Assembly (NCBI GenBank): GCA_020746875.1
Contig: JAGTJL010000001.1
Coordinates: forward strand, 3,100,001-3,164,000
Length of the DNA stretch: 64,000 nucleotides
Direction of reading: 5' to 3'
From: Rhexocercosporidium sp. MPI-PUGE-AT-0058
Lineage: Eukaryota > Ascomycota > Leotiomycetes > Helotiales
This document shows, piece by piece, positions 48,201-60,200 of the stretch; position 1 is the first letter of the stretch; every line of letters starts with the position of its first letter. Under the pieces are notes generated by a model. The model ran no database searches. It saw only the letters and a program-made list of their open reading frames with translations, and was not told the DNA's origin. Both the position numbers and the translations under genes were made by a program.

Positions 48201-49572
48201 GTATAAAAATCTCGACATTATAAAGCCAGTACTAGTATTTTAATATTATAATATTATCTACGCTTTTTATATTAATAAATACGAAATCCTAAACAAAGAC
48301 GGCTTAATCGAATATCCGGTTATTCTTTCGTATAAAAATACATTCGGTCGTCGGTGTTTTAAAGAAGTAATAAGAACTCGTCTAGGATTTTAATACTTAA
48401 TATATTAAAATGCTATCTCATAAATATTCTTAAAAACCTACGAGTTAAACAAATACTAATAACGGAAAACATTAACTTTAATTAGCGCTAATTACTCACA
48501 TACTTAATGTGGCCTTTTATTTAGTATTTCCTCAGAAATTATTACTGAGGCCTATATTATGGTTTTCGTCTTACCTATTAAGGTTAAAGAAATTATCTTA
48601 AATAACGCCCTTATCCTTAAAACAAATTTCAAATTTAATGATTTTATATTAAGGTCGGCGGGATCGCAAGGACCTTTTGTTAATAGCTTAGTAAGTCTTA
48701 CTAAAGTCAAGAAGAGGCGATTTATTACTAAGTCTAGAAATAGCTATTTTACTTATAAATAAGTTAATATGACTACGAACCGAAATAGTTTGCTTATTCA
48801 ATAACAGAAGTCGTAAAGTAAAGTGTAATAAAGGGCACCCGGTATGCTACCATTGCCTAAGACTCGGCTTTACATACATATATCCCGTTTAAGCTTAACT
48901 TTTTAATTTTAATAATAAAATTGAATTTTTACCGATCCTCGCCGCCGCCTTTACTATAGCCTAAATTTTAATTTAAATTAAAATAATAAACAAGTAATAA
49001 AGGCAACTGTTTAAATCTATATTAAGACTTAAGAATATATTATATAAAAAATAATTATATAAATATTTACTTAAATAATTTCCCTTTACTTATCTCTTTG
49101 CCTTATTAACTTATAATTAATGTAAATAATTCATAAGCAAGGCGACCCCTTTTTAAATCACGTATTACTTATTTTAAATATTTAAATACGTTCGTTATAC
49201 CTATATTTAAAGACAAAAGTCACGACGTACATGTAAATAACCTCTTTATTTATATATATTTAATTAAGCACTAGTGAGCGGGAAGTAGTATTCCAAGAGT
49301 AATATCAACTCGAGCAGCCTAAAACAGACATATAAAGGAAGTAGAAATTAGTAATCAAAATATAAAAAAAAAGACACTAAAGTTTAGAATATAATACCAG
49401 GATTGCCCACATTAATATAAAGTAATAATAATACTTAGTTACTTTAGATATAAATTAAGGGCGCGTAATTAGTGGTTTATGAACTGTGGTGCTAGCTTTA
49501 AGATTTAAAAATTGAAATCCTGAATTTAAATTATATTAATAAGGGATTAAAGTCGCGTATACGTTCTGAAGA
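45261..49572. other. RIP-decayed stretch, origin not recognised
   Basis: AT-rich with scattered open frames, for example 47,797-48,051 and 48,559-48,762, both plus strand. I could not assign them to a family. Probably old transposon sequence. Confidence 0.4.
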
Positions 49573-49830
49573 TCGACAAAGTATAAATAAGGTATCGACG
49601 CCTTACAAAGACCTCAGTCTTCTTTTAATTAGTAGTCTAATGGGCTTACTATTACTTATTTAATCGAGTAGCATATAAGATTAAAGGTTGACAAAGTATA
49701 AATAAGGTATTAACGCCTTATAAAACTACTTAATAAGTTATAAGGACTTTGAAATTACTCCGTCTAACCGAGGTACACCACAAATTTCATAGTCTGACAG
49801 GGTATAGACTAGGTATTAACGCCTTATATA
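49573..49830 (+). repeat. Three direct copies of a 37-bp motif
   Basis: GACAAAGTATAAATAAGGTA-type units followed by TYAACGCCTTAYA lie at 49,573-49,609, 49,688-49,724 and 49,794-49,830, spaced 115 and 106 bp. The third copy is less AT-rich (GACAGGGTATAGACTAGG), suggesting it is nearer the unmutated form. Confidence 0.75.
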
Positions 49831-51355
49831 AACTCCTATTAATTACTTTTAAGGGCTTACTAATATTCCCTTTCAAAGATATATAGCTATTAAGAAGATT
49901 TTTCTATATTGAAGAGCCGAGAAAGAGGAAACAAAAGCTTTTAGGCCACTCTAGAATGGAGTATTTTAACCTTTGCTTTGCGGCACATAAGACACTAAAA
50001 ACACTACTATATTCAGATTTACATTTTATTACGTAAAGCTATAGCTTTTATAAATAATTAATTAAATTTCGATTTAAGAAATACACATTTCTTTAACTTC
50101 TTACTTATATCCTAAAAAAAAGTTATTATTAAAAAGACTTAAAAGCTGTCGGGGTTATTAGACTAAATATAATCTTTAGACTTAGCGGGCGGGTTAAGAC
50201 ATTCGTCGCCAAAGTGTAAAGCACGGCTCGCTTCGTTATAAATGATTCCAGAGGCAAGTCGGCTTTTCGTTTTAATAATAGAGGCATAGAAGTCTACTTA
50301 ATAGCCAAGACTTTAATAGGGAATGCTAAGGCGTATAGAGGCGGAGTAAATACCGATGGATCAATCGTCGTAAAATAACCGCAGTTATACTTAACTTTTA
50401 ATAAAAAAGTGTTTTTATTTAAAAACCATCGAAAAATATAGAGATTTTCTTTATAGGAATATTAACTTGTAATTCCTTATTTAAGGAACGAGAAACTTAC
50501 GCTAGATAATAATAACTAATAACTTAAGACGGCTTTACTATTTACTACTTAACATAGCTTTTTATAATCCTTTTTAATATATTAAAATCGTGCCTTAGCT
50601 AGTTAAAGCTATATTTAAAGAGTAATTATATAATAGAGAAGATCTTTATTACTTTTCTTCTCTTTCTTTAATACCCTTATAACGTTAAGTATAATTTGGA
50701 CGCTTAAGGTTAAATACGGTGATTAATTAGCAAAATAATCTAAATAAATTTACGAGTTGCCTTGCGGTAAATACTTGAGCTACTATGCCTAAAAATTTTC
50801 GGTATTAAACGTTTCTATAGAAAGAGATATTATATTTAATATAAGCGAAGACGTTAATAAAAAAAACTAAAATTATTTTACTTAAATGTCTTTTAAAAAG
50901 TTATTAAGGTAAATATAAGAGCAAGACAATAGCTTTATTTTATATTCCTTTTATAATAACTAGTCTTATAATCTATAAAATGATTCTATTAAGTAATTAA
51001 AAGCAATAAAGCTTACTTAAATATATATTCTTAAATTTAGGTTTTTATAATCTATTTCCTAATTTTAAAGGATAGCCCCTAACGCTATTAATAAACGCTA
51101 CTAATAAACGTCGCAACTAGTAGCACTAAGGATTAATTAAAGGTGCCCAGATCTTTACGCCACCACGAACTTAGTTATAACTAAGAAAGTCTCCCTTATT
51201 TAAACTTTATATTTAATACGCTACTTACGCCTTTCTTATATAAATGAAAATATTTTAAAGAGATTGCCCCCCCCCCCCCCCCCCCCCTTAAGAAATGGCA
51301 GCGTTAGCATATTAGCCGAAATAATATGGCAGGTGTCTTAAAAAGGCTAATATTG
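49831..51355. other. RIP-decayed stretch with a 21-C homopolymer
   Basis: Nothing recognisable apart from 21 C at 51,267-51,287. Confidence 0.4.
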
Positions 51356-51470
51356 TGAAGGCTATAATAAACAAAGAAGGAAGCACGGCGCAAGGCATTA
51401 GGCAAGGAGCCTAATAACTTTAAGAGGTTAAGATTTAAGGTGGAAAAGTATTTAATTCTTTTAATTTTAT
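51356..51470 (-). repeat. Left copy of terminal direct repeat
   Basis: Matches 63,886-64,000 over 115 bp with only C/T and A/G differences, and is the less mutated of the two. Confidence 0.8.
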
Positions 51471-52860
51471 ATAAGGGAAAAGCCTTTTATATAAACCTTT
51501 AAAGATTATATATTTAATTCTTTAAATAACGCCTTAAGTATTATTTCCTAGCTAAAATCGCCACTTTATATTCGTTCTTAATTATAATAAGTAGTCGCCC
51601 TCGACTACTTCCGCTTGCTTATAACTCGGCTTATTAAAAGAAAAAAAAAAAGAAAAAAGAAAAGAATATTTTTTTAAAATAAAAAAGATAACGTTAGACT
51701 TTTTTATTTTAATATCCTTTTTAGTTTATATCGAAATAAATAAAAGAAAGAGGTTTAATTAATTAATAATATATACCGACTTATAATTTAAGCTTAAGGG
51801 TGCTTTTTGCCTTTCTTTATAATTCAGGCTAAAATTGCTTTAATATTACGCTTATTTTTCGCCTTAAGAGTAAGGGATTTATCTTTGTTTAAGTCTTCTT
51901 TTAGAATAAGTAAAACGTAATTAACTTTTTTTAATTTACTTTTTTATAATTTACCGTTATTGTCGTAAAAGACATCTTTCGGTAGCTAAGGCTTAATAAT
52001 AAGAATAAGTAATCTTTAAGGGGGTATCGTTAGTCTTTTAAGTCCTAGATTACTAACCTTAAGATTAAGTTTAATTTTTAGTTTATTAAGGAAGCTTAAA
52101 GATCCACCGGTTAATGCTTTATAAGTCGCGGCAGCATCTTCTGTCATCAGTCGATTTATAAGCTTATCGTTCTTTATTCTTCAAGCCTTTCTTCGAGCTT
52201 CATCTTTTAGGTCGATTTTGCTAAAGCTTATAACCCTTAAACTTGATTTTATAACTTCTTTTATTATAATTAGTTTTTTAAGAATAGCGTATTAAATTTT
52301 AAAAGCCGTAATTCCTAAGCCGGGATTAAGAGTTATAATTACGGTTTCTTGCTTATTTTTATTTACAAGACTAAAGGTTCGCTTTAAATCTGCCTAAAGA
52401 CTTGCGTTAAGCGTTAATATAAATACTCTTTCGCTTATAACGACTTATAGTCCGGGATTAAGAGTTAAATTAGTTATAATTTTACCCTTTAAGTCTTAAT
52501 TTAAAATATCTTCCGACTTTAATTATCTTAAGAGTTCCTTTATTTTAACGTTATAACTTGTTTTACTTAGCTTTTTTAAGACTATGAGATTAATAATATT
52601 ATTAGCCTTAATAAGTTTAATCTCTTTAGTTTAAAGTGTTTAAGACTTTTTTTTATATAGTTACTCTTTTCGCTCTCGAACCTGAATTTAAGCTTTATAT
52701 ATAATAATATATTAAAAGGACTTATACTTTTAAAGATATGCGAATAATTCCTTTTCTTTAAAATTAAAGAAGTGGCGGGCTTTTTTAATAATAAAGGGAT
52801 TAGTTTAAAGTAGTTGTTTTATAAAGGCATTAAATAACGGGCCTAGCCTTATTATAAAAA

Positions 52861-53149
52861 CTATTGTGGTGGGATTGACCTCAGAAGCCCATTTGTCACG
52901 TGATTGAGCTGCATCTTGCTGTATTTAAGATAGCCTCTAGGGCAACATCCTTCAAGGACAACAACGATTTTTACTACTAAAACTTTTCCTTTATATTCAA
53001 ACTATACCTCTCCCCTTCCTTAATAAATTGTATACTTTAGATATGTGATATCTCTAGTACTCGTCAAATGGGTATTTCCTACGTTTACCCTCCGGCACTT
53101 GCTTTGCTACCCTCTTGTTGTGTGTTTGGTGTTTTCCCCTCCACACTAT
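52861..53149. mobile_element. Solo LTR, 281 bp, with CTAT target-site duplication
   Basis: The LTR body spans 52,865-53,145, starts TGTGGTGG and ends CCTCCACA (inverted ends with one mismatch). It is flanked on both sides by CTAT (52,861-52,864 and 53,146-53,149). Its composition is ordinary and it carries CACGTGATTG and TGTATTTAAG (possible TATA region), unlike the AT-rich surroundings. It therefore inserted after the local RIP or escaped it. The internal part was lost by LTR-LTR recombination. Confidence 0.82.
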
Positions 53150-56100
53150 AATCGAGAATAGTACGTAAGTCTTTAATTTTATTTTTTATTAAGGGACTAG
53201 GGGATATTATAATTAAAGGACAGACAATATAAGCTTATTTATTAAGACCTCATTCTTTAGACTGTATTCGTCTATAATTACAATATAATTATTAAAAAAT
53301 ATAATAAAGCTTATAACGTCCTTTTATTCCGTTTTAATAATTAGGCGTAAAATAAACCCTTGTCTCGTTAAAAGCGAAAATAAAAGTATATTATTTTCAA
53401 GTAATTTAAATAAAGAGTTCTTAGTTTAAGCGTATTAAGCGTATTTCGAAATCGCGCCTTTTTTTCTTAAGTTAATAATATAAAAACGCTTATTCGACTT
53501 TTTATTAATGACGATATCGATGTATAAATAAAAAGTAAAGTAATTGAAAACATATTTAATAAGTGCTTAGCTAACCGGAATAAAATAGTAATTAAGAATT
53601 CGTAAAGCTATTAGCGTAACTCTTAATCCGGAATTACGAGTAGATTTAGTTTTTTAATTGTTTTTAATATTAGCTTTTATAAAGTTAATTACGTTATAGG
53701 CTTCGATTCCGGGATAAATTAAAACTTTAAAATAAGTAATAAATCTAAGATTATTATCTTTTCGATTTATTAAAATAATAAAATACAGTCCGTAGTCCTA
53801 GCGAAGACATTATTAAGAAACACTATAAATTATATTATATATAAAGGCAGTTAGCGGATTAGTCTTACTTGTGTCCCGGTAGTGAAATTAATATATTTCG
53901 AACTCCGATTTAAAAAGGCTAATAAACTTAGCCTTTTTAAAACCGGAAAAAAAAATATACTTAATATTAAGCGAGAAATTTAAGACGGAGTAATTAGACT
54001 TCTCGAGTATATTAAGAGCCTTTAGTATTAAGTATCGCACTCGAAGGTCTTTAGTTTATCTTAAATTTAAAGCTTATATTAAGGCTTTTGCGATTAATTT
54101 AAAGTTCGAATGACTTAATTATATTTTATGTTTTATATTTTCCGCGTTTTTAGACTTTTTAAATATTTTAATAAAGTTAAGATTAAAATAAAAAGTTTTT
54201 AAATCTTTTTTATAGTTTTTAAATTATTAAATGTTTTTTTAGACTTTTATAACCTTTAATTCCTTTTATAATATATTATAATAATTTACGAAATATTAAA
54301 TGTAAAACGCGTATATTATCATTCCTTCTTCTCTTTTTTATACGTCGATTCGTTCTGTAATAAGATACTTTGCGAATCGTAAGCGGACCGCTAATAATAA
54401 ATTTATTTCGAACGGGTCTCCGAATTTTAAGATAACCTTAATTAGTTCTGGGATCTTATAATAATAGCTTTTAATATTTAGCTTAATATTAAATATATTA
54501 TATTTTTCTTTTAAGAAAACCTTAACGGTAACCCTTAATCCGAAATCATAAGTTCCTTTAATAATGCCTTTAGCTAGCTTTACGACACTTATAATATAAA
54601 TAGGGTTAAATTCGGCTTTAAGAAGCGTATAAAGTTTTAAGGTATAACGTTAAATACGGTTTATTACCGCAATTAGTAAATCCTCCTTTATTAGCTTAAC
54701 TCCTGCCTTAAAGGTATCCTTTTAAAGTCGACCTCGCTCGGCGTTTATATATTCGATAATGAAGTCTTATAGTTTCTTAAGAAAATTAAGGATTATATAA
54801 ATAAGTTAGTTGCTTAATTATTTCGAAGGGGGTTTAGTTAGCGAATTATGGTTAATAATATTAAGCGGGGCTAGGTCGGGGAATTAGTTTATAAAGAGAA
54901 CCGGAGTTAGCTTTTTTATAACTTCTTTTAGGTATTTAATTAGTGCGAAGACCTGAGTTTCTTTTTATCGATTAGACTTTAGTATAAGATTTAGCACGAG
55001 ATTTTATAAAGGATCTCGAATCACGGGCTCTTCGACTTCTAGGCTAAGATTATTAATTAAAAGGACTTCGATCGGCTTATAAGGCTCGGAAAGATTAATT
55101 AAGGGTTTAAAGAAAGGGGTTATAAAAATTATAAAAGGCGGGGCTAAGTTTATGATTTTATTGACTTTTAATCTAAGATTAAGAGTCGTAATTAATCGTT
55201 TGACTACTTTAAGAGTTTTAGTTTTTAATTTAAGATCCGGGGTCGGAGACGTTAAATTAATTACTTAAGAGGCGGCGACTTTTAATCCAGGATTAAGAGT
55301 TACGGTTAATTACTTTACTTCTTTAAGAATAACTTCTTACTTAGTAATTATAAAGATATGCGTTTCGCTTTTATTTAAAAAGTCTTTTAATAATACGGTT
55401 TTATTTTTGTTCGTAAAAATAAAGAGCTTATAATAAAAAACTTTAAATTTAATTTTAATAAGGGCTTTATTTAACGGAAGAGTCTGGATTTTCTTAAGAA
55501 AGTCTACGTTATTCTTTTACGCTGTTTAATATTAATTAATAATATTAGGTAAAAGCCTAGTATTCTTCCGACTTTTTAACGCGCCTCCTCCTTTAATTCG
55601 CTTTAGTTAAGCTTTATTGAAAATAAACTTATTTAAGGCTTTAATTATTAAGGGAAACGGCTTGACTTTTTCTATTAGCGTGGCAAGCTGCTCTTAGGCT
55701 TTATTTCTACTTATTACTTTTATATAGTGTTTTTAAAATATTTTTACTTAATTGAAAATAAGTAAATGATTAAGCCTTTTTTTATTTTTAAACCGCTTGT
55801 CTCTTTTATTTATTATATTTTAAACTCGGTCGTAAAAGTTTTTATTACTTTAATTATATTCCTTTTTATTAAACCCTTTTTTTTTTATTAAGTGTTTAAT
55901 AATTATATTATATTAATTAACGAAATTGTTATCTTTTACTTTTAAGGCCTACTTAATACTTTTGTTTTTTATATTTATTAAAAGTCGTTTCTCGTCTAGC
56001 TTAAGGGTGTTAAAGACCTTTTTAATTTTAGTAGTCGAGGTTAACGTTTTTCTTTTAAAAAGAATAAAAAGTATAAGTCTTAATCCGGGATTACGAGTTC

Positions 56101-56999
56101 GCAATAGCTTTAAATTTAGACTTTATTAACGTAGCTAGTTTCTTAAAGCTTTTAACGCTTAAACCTCTAATTAAATTAAACCTAAATAAAGGTCCGGCAA
56201 CTTTTTAGACTTTATTATTTAATATATTTTTTATTATAGCCGTTGAATTAATAGCGACACGCTTTATAACTAATGAGCCGAGATTATGAGTTGCTTTTAG
56301 CCGGCTTCTTACTCGGTTTAGTTTAAGTAATATTTTTATAAATAAATTTAACTTTTAATCCGGGATTACAAGTTAAATTCGACTAAATTTCCCGACTTAA
56401 GGTGGTTTTCGAGGTTTTTTACGGGGACGTGGCCTAAATTAAGGATTTTTAAAATTTAATATAATTAATATAAGGGATTAAAAGTAAGATATAAAGAGGG
56501 CTAGTTTAAGTACTTCTTAAGCGAGCTTATTAATCCTTTTATTTTAAAGAATTACTTTTCTTTTTGCGATATATAATAAAGTTATTAACTTATTTTTAAT
56601 TAAAAAACTAGTGCTTTTTATAATATTTGCTTTTTAAATAAATATATATAACTTTAAATTAAATAAAGTAAATAAATAATTTTAAGCGAGAGGCATTTTA
56701 ACCCCGCTTAAAAAGTAATAATTATTAATAAAAGAAAGTAATTAACGACTAAAGAAAAAGAGGAAATATATAAGATTAAGCTTTTTATATTAAGGTTTAA
56801 AAGAAAAAGCTTTTAAAATAAAAAAATAAAAAATAAAATAAAAAATAAAACGTAATAAGGCGTTTAAAATGCTTAGAAATACGCGTAATATAATTAAAAG
56901 AGAATAAATAAAAAAAAGTAAATAAAATTATAAACTATAAAAACTATTAAAATATTTATTTTTAATTATAATCGGAGGTAACTTTACCTCCAAAAAAAT
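53150..56999. other. AT-rich 3' portion of the retroelement with recurring 20-bp motif
   Basis: No readable gene. Holds most copies of the CTTAATCCGGGATTAAGAGT-type motif described in the findings. Confidence 0.5.
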
Positions 57000-59900
57000 A
57001 AAAATACATAAGGAATTAAAAGGAAATAGTTTTATAAGCGGCTTTTTAAGCCTGCGTTAATAAAGGAGGGATAATTTAAATACGAAATAGAATTTAGCGC
57101 TCTTTAGTCGTTAATAATGTGATTTTAGTCTTAAAATCTTTGAATTCGTTACTATTTGACTTTTTATTTAAGTCTTTAGAACTAGTTTAAGGGTCTAAAT
57201 TTAATAAAAATAAGGTTTAATTTTATTAATAAAATCGTTTTAATCGATTTATTAAAAAGGTATTTTATAAAGGAACTTTATTAAGTTCGCGAAAAGAGTA
57301 ATAACCTTTCTTATTATTTACTTTTGACACTCGAAATAGTCTTAGCTACCGATAATTAAGCTTATTATTTACTAAGAGATCGATTATACGCTTTATATTA
57401 TACGTTAAAATTAAATCTCTTTCTCGAATCGGTGTGTTTTTTATATTTTTTGTTTTATTTTAAAATACTTTGCTTACTTTTTTATATTGTTTTTTTCGTA
57501 AAATAATTTCCTAAATATCTTTATTACGTAATTTTAGTTGTCGGCACCTTATTATTAAGAAATTTTCTTTTATCTTAATTTATCCGTAATTAAACATTTT
57601 CTAGACCGAGAATTTATTTTTAAGAAATAATATAAGCTCTTGTCTATATAATAAAAAGAATAATATTACTCCTATTAGCTAGTAAATAAACGTCTATAAA
57701 GCGAATAAAATATACGAAAATTTTCGTGTTTAATAATAAAAGCCCCCTTTTATTACTTTAAAAAGGCTATTTAAAATGTCTCGATAAGCTCTTTTCGCTA
57801 TTCTGTTACTTTTAAAATTATACGCTAAGATTTAAATCCTTTTAATATTATATTTAATTATAAAGGCATAAGTAATTCCTTTATTTTTTAGTCTTTTATT
57901 AATGATTAATCTTTTAAATAATTTATAATAGTAAATAAAGTCTTTTTAAAGGAACTTTATTATTTCTTTTATTATAATTAAGCTTAAGGCTTTTCCTTCG
58001 ATTCATTTTAATAAATCCTTTTTTATAAGGACAAAGCATTTCTTTTTATTATTTATAATTAAAACTCGTGTGACATTTAGGCTTATTTTTTTAAACATTT
58101 TTATAAGTTACGTAAAATATAAAGGATTTTCTTTTCTTTTTGCCTTTTGTTTTTAATAGCTTACGTAGCTTTTATAAAAAGCCTTATAATCTTTAAATAA
58201 ACTTTATTAAAAAAAACACTTAATAATACAATAATATATTGTTTTTCCCCTTTAATATCCGCCTTTTTTATAATACTTAAAGATAACTTAATACCGCTTA
58301 GCCTTATTATTTATTATAAGTCTTATTAAGTATATATTATTAATTCTTTTATATAAATTGCGGTTGCGAATAAAATATTAAAGAGCTTTATTTTTAAAGC
58401 GTTTAAAATTATTTAATTTAATTATAGCTAGGCGTTTAAGGTTTATTAAGAAGCGGGCGATCTCTTTCGAGTCGTTAAAGTAAGTGTCGTCAAGAATTCG
58501 CTTTTGGGAGTTATAGTCCGGGCTTATTAGCCGCTTTGTTATTGTTTTAAATATTATAATTGCTTTTAATTTAATTATAATTCATTTATTAATGTTTTGT
58601 TTGTATTATTTGTCGTACAGAATAAGGATTATATACTGAATACTGCAGATCGCATCTGCAGGTCCTGTTTTTGCACAACATTATTTTATAATATTCGAAG
58701 GATATTCTCTTCCCCGTTTAAACAGTTTATTCGCCGCCGTATTTCTGTCCTTAAGGATATATTTAACCTTAAAGTCTATTAGTCGTATTTAAGTAATCTA
58801 ATTTATTAATAGCGCCCTAAGTAAATCGCTTATTATATTATTAAATTATTTTATAAAAACTTTAGTATTAGTTTTAAAGATGAAATGTACCTTATAAAGC
58901 TTACTTTATATTTTCTTTATTACTTTAAGAGCTCTTTGGCACTTCTTTTTTGTAGCATTATATTAGCTCTCGGCTTTTGTTTATAATTTACTTTCGAATT
59001 GCGTAAGATGCCTCTTTTTATTTTTATTTAATTATTAAAAGATTATTTTTTAGTTTATTTTATTAATATCTATTATTAAGATAATCTTGCCTCTTTTAGG
59101 CCCGTAATTAATTTTAATTAAGGCAAGTATATTAAGAAGCGCATTTTTTAAGAGTTATATAGCTTTTTTTTAAGGTTTTAATTAAATAAATTTAATTTCT
59201 TTTTTTATTATAATATAAATTAGTGCCGCGATAATAAAGAAGTTTTTAATTTAAAGGCGATAATATATTATAACTTTAATAAACGCCCTTACTTTAGTTA
59301 CGTTTTTACATTGTTTTTATTTATAAATTTTCGAAATTTTTAATGTTTTTAAGTGCCGCCTTTTATTATTTATAACATATTTTATAATTTTTAATTTAAG
59401 TAAGTAGTATTAGGACTTCGGTCCGACAGTCGCCTTTATTCTCTCGAAGCGTATTAATACCTTATTTAAGTTTTAAATGTATTTTATAATAAATCTCTGG
59501 ATTCTTAATAATACTTCTTTATTATTATAAAACGATATAAAACCTTTAATTTTTATATTATTTATATAAAGTAAAGTTATATAAAGAATATAATTTAAAA
59601 GAATTTTATAAATTACTTATATAAACTAAGTAATCGAATTAACTACTTCTTAAGGAAGTCTCGTCATTCGGAGTAGGCCAATTAGGGTATAGATCGCCGT
59701 TATGTCCCTTAATCGAGCGTGTAATAAGAACTAGTTATACCTTAAGAAGAGGTCTACTAGTAATATTATAATTAATTTAATAAATTTAATTAAGAATTAA
59801 TTAATATTTAATAAAATATTTATATCTTATACCGTAATTTTATTTATTTTTATTACGGCCGTAATAAGTCGATATAATCCTTTTTCTTTTTTAATTATAA

Positions 59901-60200
59901 AAAATTATTTATTTTTATATAATTTATAATATTATTTTAAAATTCCTTTAGCCTCTCTTTTAATATCGAGATAACCTTATTTTATAAAGCTTTTAATATA
60001 AGAAAATTTTTTTTTATTACGTTTTATATAATATTATTTTAATTTTTAAAGGCGGTAAAACTTCCTTTTTAATTTTCCTTAAGTAAGTCTAGTCGAAAGC
60101 TAATGCCGCTTCTTAATTTAAAAGCGTTTTATAAAAGAGTTTTTATTTTTATTTTAAGATTTGTCTTTTAATAATTAATTATTTAAATCGTTTTTTCGTT
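57000..60200 (-). pseudogene. Ty3/gypsy pol relic: reverse transcriptase, RNase H, integrase side
   Basis: Minus strand. Near 59,950: KVISILKERLKE. At 59,740-59,640: TLIGLLRMTRLPQEVVNSIT (family 'TPLGLLRMTRLPQGATNSVA'). Near 59,580: LLYINNIKIKG, where active elements have FLDDIGVKG, so both catalytic Asp are now Asn by G-to-A change. Then ITKVRAFIKVIIYYRLQIKN ('VRSFLGFCVYYRIWIKNF') and KIILIIDINK ('ILAVDAS', RNase H). Near 58,750: VKYILKDRNTAANKLFKRGR ('VKHVPGRKHTAADGLSRRPR'), the RNase H to integrase junction. Many stops. Integrase downstream is too eroded to read. Confidence 0.78.

Noticed and set aside
47797..48762. Two plus-strand frames (84 and 67 codons) that might be a transposase or kinase relic
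   Set aside because: Conceptual translation shows no catalytic motif I can defend.
49573..49830. Possible CRISPR-like array (three direct repeats)
   Set aside because: Eukaryotic sequence, only three diverged copies, spacing far too long and no cas genes.
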